NCBI GenBank assembly: GCA_013041995.1
Contig: JABDRA010000565.1
Coordinates: 1 to 8,062 of the forward strand
DNA length: 8,062 nucleotides
DNA from: Anderseniella sp.
Lineage (GTDB): Bacteria; Pseudomonadota; Alphaproteobacteria; Rhizobiales; Aestuariivirgaceae
Direction: 5' to 3'
Numbering within the stretch: the stretch's first letter is position 1; the number at the start of each line of letters is the position of its first letter. The notes under the pieces are model-generated. The model saw only the letters and a program-made list of their open reading frames with translations, was not told where the DNA came from and searched no databases. The position numbers were made by a program, and so were the translations under genes. Positions 5,590 to 8,062 of the stretch are shown one piece after another.

Positions 5590-7224
5590 TTACTCTTCGT
5601 TACTGGTTGTGGCAGCAGCGTCCTCGCTGCCTTCTACTTCTGCTTCAGTGTCTGCTTCCGGTTCCGGCTCAGGCTCAATCCAACCCAGTTGCAGGCGGGC
5701 GGCCATGATCAGGGTTTCCGCTTCAGCTGCGGTCATGTCGGTAGCAGACAAAGAGCCTTCATGACGGATTGTTTCGCCTTCACCACGCTCATTCCAGCCA
5801 ACCAGATCATCCGGCACACAGCCGGCAAAATCTTCCAGATTCAACACGCCATCTTCACCAAGCATCACCAGCATGGCCGGTGACAGCCCGGCAAAGCCCG
5901 CCAGGTCATCAGCCACGCCAAGCTCCTTGCGCTTGGCTTCCAGTTCCGTGGCCTGGCGATCGAGGTATTCGGTTGCACGGGCCTGAATTTCAGACGCCGT
6001 TTCATCATCGAGCCCCTCAATGGATGCAATTTCCTCAGGCGCCACATAGGCGACTTCTTCTATGGAATCGAAGCCTTCCGAAGCGAGCAGCTGAGCCAGC
6101 ATCTCGTCCACATCAAGCGCTTCGGTAAAGCGTTGTGTACGATCTGCGAACTCTTTCTGACGGCGTTCGGATTCTTCGGCCTCCGTCATGATGTCGATAT
6201 CCCAGCCGGAAAGCTGCGAGGCAAGGCGCACGTTCTGGCCGCGGCGCCCGATTGCCAGTGAAAGCTGTTCGTCGGGAACAACGACCTCGATGCGCTGGGC
6301 ATCTTCATCAAGAACCACCTTGGCAACCTCGGCAGGCGCCAACGCGTTGACGATGAAACTGGCTGCATCAGGTGTCCAGGGAATGATGTCGATCTTTTCA
6401 CCCTGCAACTCGTTGACCACAGCCTGGACACGGCTGCCGCGCATGCCGACACAGGCGCCAACCGGATCGATTGAACTGTCCTTGGAACGCACGGATATTT
6501 TCGCACGTGAACCAGCATCACGGGCCACGGCCACGACCTCAACAATACCGTCGTAGATTTCCGGCACTTCCTGCTGGAACAGCTTGGACATGAATTCCGG
6601 ACGCGAGCGCGACAGGAATATCTGCGGACCGCGCAACTCGCGCCGCACGTCAAATATATAGGCCCGCACCCGGTCACCATTGCGGAATGCTTCGCGTGGC
6701 AAACCTTCATCGCGGCGAACAATACCTTCGCCACGGCCAAGGTCGACGATGATGTTGCCGTACTCGACGCGCTTGACGACGCCGGAAACAATCTCGCCAA
6801 TGCGATCCTTGTACTCTTCAAACTGACGCTCGCGTTCAGCATCGCGCACCTTCTGCACAATCACCTGCTTGGCGTTCTGGGCAGCGATGCGGCCAAAGTC
6901 GACAGGCGGCAGCGGTTCGGACAGGAAATCACCCATGCGCGCACCGGGATTGCGGTCCAGTGCTTCCTTCATGGTGATCTGGGTCGAATCGTTTTCAACT
7001 TCCTCGACCACTTCCAGCAGGCGATACAGTTTGGTTTCGCCGGTTTGCGGATCGATTTCTGCCCGGATGTCATTTTCTGCGCCATAGCGAGAGCGCGCAG
7101 CACGCTGGATCGCGTCCTCCATCGCATCAATCACGACAGCCTTGTCGATGGATTTTTCACGTGCAACCGCATCTGCGATCTGCAGCAATTCCAGCCTGTT
7201 TGCACTTACGGCGACATCAGCCAT
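5590..7224 (-). CDS. nusA: Transcription termination/antitermination factor NusA
   Basis: NusA binds RNA polymerase and nascent RNA, strengthening hairpin pausing and intrinsic termination and taking part in antitermination on rRNA operons. Numbering from ATG 7222-7224 (544 residues): N-terminal polymerase-binding domain 1-130 (SANRLELLQIADAVAREKSI), S1 domain about 142-206 (GEIVSGVVKRVEYGNIIVDL), KH1 about 240-300 with GMRG (260-263), KH2 with AIGRRGQN (324-331). Two helix-hairpin-helix/acidic-repeat-like segments follow (about 368-420 and 440-515), then a very acidic tail (515-544, PEPEPEADTEAEVE...). A GTG at 7231-7233 would add three residues, but GGAG (7233-7236) would then overlap the start; it is 8 nt from the ATG, so I prefer the ATG. 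The rimP stop (7230-7232) is 5 nt upstream, suggesting coupling. Confidence 0.97.
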   Translation of the reverse strand: MADVAVSANRLELLQIADAVAREKSIDKAVVIDAMEDAIQRAARSRYGAENDIRAEIDPQTGETKLYRLLEVVEEVENDSTQITMKEALDRNPGARMGDFLSEPLPPVDFGRIAAQNAKQVIVQKVRDAERERQFEEYKDRIGEIVSGVVKRVEYGNIIVDLGRGEGIVRRDEGLPREAFRNGDRVRAYIFDVRRELRGPQIFLSRSRPEFMSKLFQQEVPEIYDGIVEVVAVARDAGSRAKISVRSKDSSIDPVGACVGMRGSRVQAVVNELQGEKIDIIPWTPDAASFIVNALAPAEVAKVVLDEDAQRIEVVVPDEQLSLAIGRRGQNVRLASQLSGWDIDIMTEAEESERRQKEFADRTQRFTEALDVDEMLAQLLASEGFDSIEEVAYVAPEEIASIEGLDDETASEIQARATEYLDRQATELEAKRKELGVADDLAGFAGLSPAMLVMLGEDGVLNLEDFAGCVPDDLVGWNERGEGETIRHEGSLSATDMTAAEAETLIMAARLQLGWIEPEPEPEADTEAEVEGSEDAAATTSNEE

Positions 7225-7229
7225 TTCGT

Positions 7230-7835
7230 TCACTCCGCTTTAATGTCGTTGGATTCAATTTCATTGTTTTCAGTCCAGTCAGCACCATCACCGACCTCGC
7301 CTGCCTTGGCACGCTCACCGGCAGCTTTCAGCAATTCGTCGGTCATCACCAGACGGGCATCACCAATTGCGGTTATGTCCAGCCCGATCAAAATATTCTC
7401 ATCGCCCTTTTCCGGCGGCGGTATGAACAAGCGTACTTCGCCGTCATCAAAACCTTCCAGCGTTCCGCGAAACCGCTTACGGCCTGCCAGCGGCGTCACC
7501 AGCTCCATTTTCGCTTCAAACCCGGCCCAGCGCTCAAAATCTTCGGGGCGCACCAGTGGCCGGTCGACGCCAGGCGACGACACTTCAAGACTGTACTTGC
7601 CGGACATGGGATCGTTTACATCCAGCAACGGCGAAATGGTACGTGAAATATCCTGACAACCGCCAACCGTCATGGTGCCATCGGGACGCTCTGCCATGAT
7701 CTGAAGCGTGTTGCCGGTCAGGCGCACGCGCACCAACCGGAAACCCAGTTCCTCAATGGCAGGTTCAACCAGCCGGGCCACTTTGGCGGCCACACCGGTT
7801 TCGACCTGCATCCTTTTGGCCATGTCGGCCACCAT
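7230..7835 (-). CDS. rimP: Ribosome maturation factor RimP
   Basis: RimP (DUF150, formerly YhbC) binds the 30S subunit during assembly, acting early in the S12/S5 region. The 201-residue product carries the N-terminal alpha/beta domain (residues about 13-95: VARLVEPAIEELGFRLVRVRL, then the CQDISRTISPLLD stretch), the signature LEVSSPGVDRPL (83-94), and an SH3-like C-terminal barrel (about 98-165, FRGTLEGFDDGEVRLFI). The last 30 or so residues are acidic and low in complexity (GDGADWTENNEIESND), a tail seen in various lengths in alphaproteobacteria. Three in-frame ATGs lie near the start (7835, 7823, 7811). I choose 7835 because AGGGAG (7843-7848) is 7 nt upstream. It is the first gene of the unit, behind a promoter and a leader with a terminator, and nearly abuts nusA. 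Confidence 0.95.
   Translation of the reverse strand: MVADMAKRMQVETGVAAKVARLVEPAIEELGFRLVRVRLTGNTLQIMAERPDGTMTVGGCQDISRTISPLLDVNDPMSGKYSLEVSSPGVDRPLVRPEDFERWAGFEAKMELVTPLAGRKRFRGTLEGFDDGEVRLFIPPPEKGDENILIGLDITAIGDARLVMTDELLKAAGERAKAGEVGDGADWTENNEIESNDIKAE
7233..7236 (-). promoter_or_regulatory. Ribosome binding site that decides the nusA start
   Basis: GGAG on the minus strand lies within the last sense codon and stop of rimP, 8 nt before ATG 7222-7224. The alternative GTG at 7231-7233 overlaps this site and has no other purine-rich motif at a suitable distance. The ATG also gives the family-like N-terminus MADVAVSANRLELLQ. Confidence 0.75.
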
Positions 7836-7839
7836 CAGT

Positions 7840-7881
7840 TATCTCCCTGTCCAGAACAACCGGGGACAAGATACCCGGTTG
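7840..7881 (-). promoter_or_regulatory. Competing hairpins over the rimP ribosome binding site
   Basis: Two mutually exclusive stems are visible on the minus strand. The first pairs CAACCGGG (7881-7874) with CCCGGTTG (7864-7857), 8 bp with a 9-nt loop, leaving the Shine-Dalgarno free. The second pairs TATCTTGTCC (7873-7864) with GGACA (7852-7848) and AGATA (7844-7840), leaving GGG (7847-7845) as a bulge and burying most of AGGGAG. The first is more GC-rich and should dominate. Function as a translational switch is inference. Confidence 0.45.
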
Positions 7882-7913
7882 GCAGAAGCAAACATCATCC
7901 CCGTTCAGGCAAC

Positions 7914-7940
7914 AAAAAAAGCGGGTCCCGCAGGACCCAC
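7914..7940 (-). terminator. Intrinsic terminator in the rimP leader
   Basis: On the minus strand GTGGGTCC (7940-7933) pairs with GGACCCGC (7928-7921), 8 bp with one G-U pair around a TGCG loop, and is followed directly by seven U (7920-7914). It is a strong Rho-independent terminator placed after the promoter at 8002-8030 and 78 nt before the rimP start codon. It would therefore cut the operon message short unless overcome. Confidence 0.9.
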
Positions 7941-7995
7941 CCTCATGAACCGTGGTTTTCAGTACTCTTTGAAAACCTATGAGAATGAACTTGAT
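7914..7995 (-). ncRNA. Putative attenuator leader RNA or small RNA upstream of rimP
   Basis: The predicted transcript from about 7995 to the terminator U-run is roughly 80 nt. It holds a stem-loop, GGTTTTCA (7977-7970) with TGAAAACC (7961-7954), 8 bp around an 8-nt loop, flanked by CTCAT (7983-7979) and ATGAG (7946-7942), which can close a longer helix over an internal loop. The intrinsic terminator follows. I recall that an attenuator class called rimP-leader has been described upstream of this operon in proteobacteria, but I cannot test for a match. NusA control of the terminator would be a natural feedback loop; this is inference. No convincing antiterminator pairing was found (only CCAC with GTGG, 4 bp), so a free small RNA is the alternative. 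Confidence 0.6.
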
Positions 7996-8001
7996 GAGTT
8001 A

Positions 8002-8030
8002 TATATACGCCGAGATTGCGCGGACTTCAA
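8002..8030 (-). promoter_or_regulatory. Sigma-70-type promoter of the rimP-nusA-infB operon
   Basis: On the minus strand TTGAAG (8030-8025) and TATATA (8007-8002) are separated by exactly 17 nt. The -35 is preceded by GC, giving CTTGAA, close to the CTTGAC often seen in alphaproteobacteria. The AT-rich -10 region TATATATAAC stands out in GC-rich surroundings. Transcription should start around 7994-7996, just ahead of the leader hairpin. Nothing recognisable lies between 8031 and the window end. Confidence 0.75.
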
Positions 8031-8062
8031 GCAAAACGCTTACACACGGATAAATCGCAGAT

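Noticed and set aside
7905..7946. A 13-codon minus-strand frame (starting MRVGPAG) through the leader terminator, considered as a leader peptide
   Set aside because: No Shine-Dalgarno precedes the ATG, no run of regulatory codons is present, and its U-run-encoded Phe residues are explained by the terminator.
7836..8062. A tRNA gene upstream of rimP, by analogy with metY in E. coli
   Set aside because: No cloverleaf or T-loop GGTTCRA-type motif with paired arms is present; the region is a promoter plus short hairpin and terminator.
1..8062. A novel defence, mobile or CRISPR-like system
   Set aside because: All coding space is filled by conserved housekeeping genes in standard order, with no direct repeat arrays, transposase, integrase or attachment-site signs.

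Overview
The window is a single block of transcription, translation and ribosome-assembly genes, all on the minus strand. In transcription order (right to left) it reads rimP, nusA, ylxR/rnpM, infB, rbfA, truB, rpsO and the first 60 codons of pnp. The gene order, the wording of the proteins and a YlxR domain fused to an L7Ae-like domain point to an alphaproteobacterium, perhaps in or near the Rhizobiales/Hyphomicrobiales. That placement comes from remembered protein style, not a search. There is no sign of mobile DNA, CRISPR, transferred islands or tRNA genes. The coding part is conserved core genome; the unusual content is mostly in the non-coding RNA segments between genes.

Right end (7836-8062): a well-formed sigma-70-type promoter (TTGAAG, 17 nt, TATATA) would start a transcript near 7995. 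The first ~80 nt of that RNA hold an 8-bp stem-loop and then a strong intrinsic terminator with seven U, well before rimP. This looks like an attenuated leader or a small RNA. A second, switch-like pair of hairpins lies over the rimP ribosome binding site.

Middle (1733-7835): rimP and nusA nearly overlap, nusA and ylxR are 17 nt apart, and ylxR and infB are 6 nt apart, as in a tightly coupled operon. RimP matures the 30S subunit, NusA controls RNA polymerase pausing, termination and antitermination, YlxR/RnpM is an RNA-binding protein, and IF2 delivers initiator tRNA. After infB comes a 117-nt gap with a long imperfect inverted repeat, then rbfA (cold-shock and 30S maturation factor) and truB (tRNA pseudouridine-55 synthase, starting at TTG).

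Left end (1-823): a perfect 9-bp terminator hairpin with a U-run closes the rimP-truB unit. It is followed by rpsO (S15), a second terminator-like hairpin, a leader of about 160 nt, and pnp (PNPase), which runs off the window. rpsO and pnp therefore look at least partly separable from the upstream operon, although I could not identify a convincing promoter for either.
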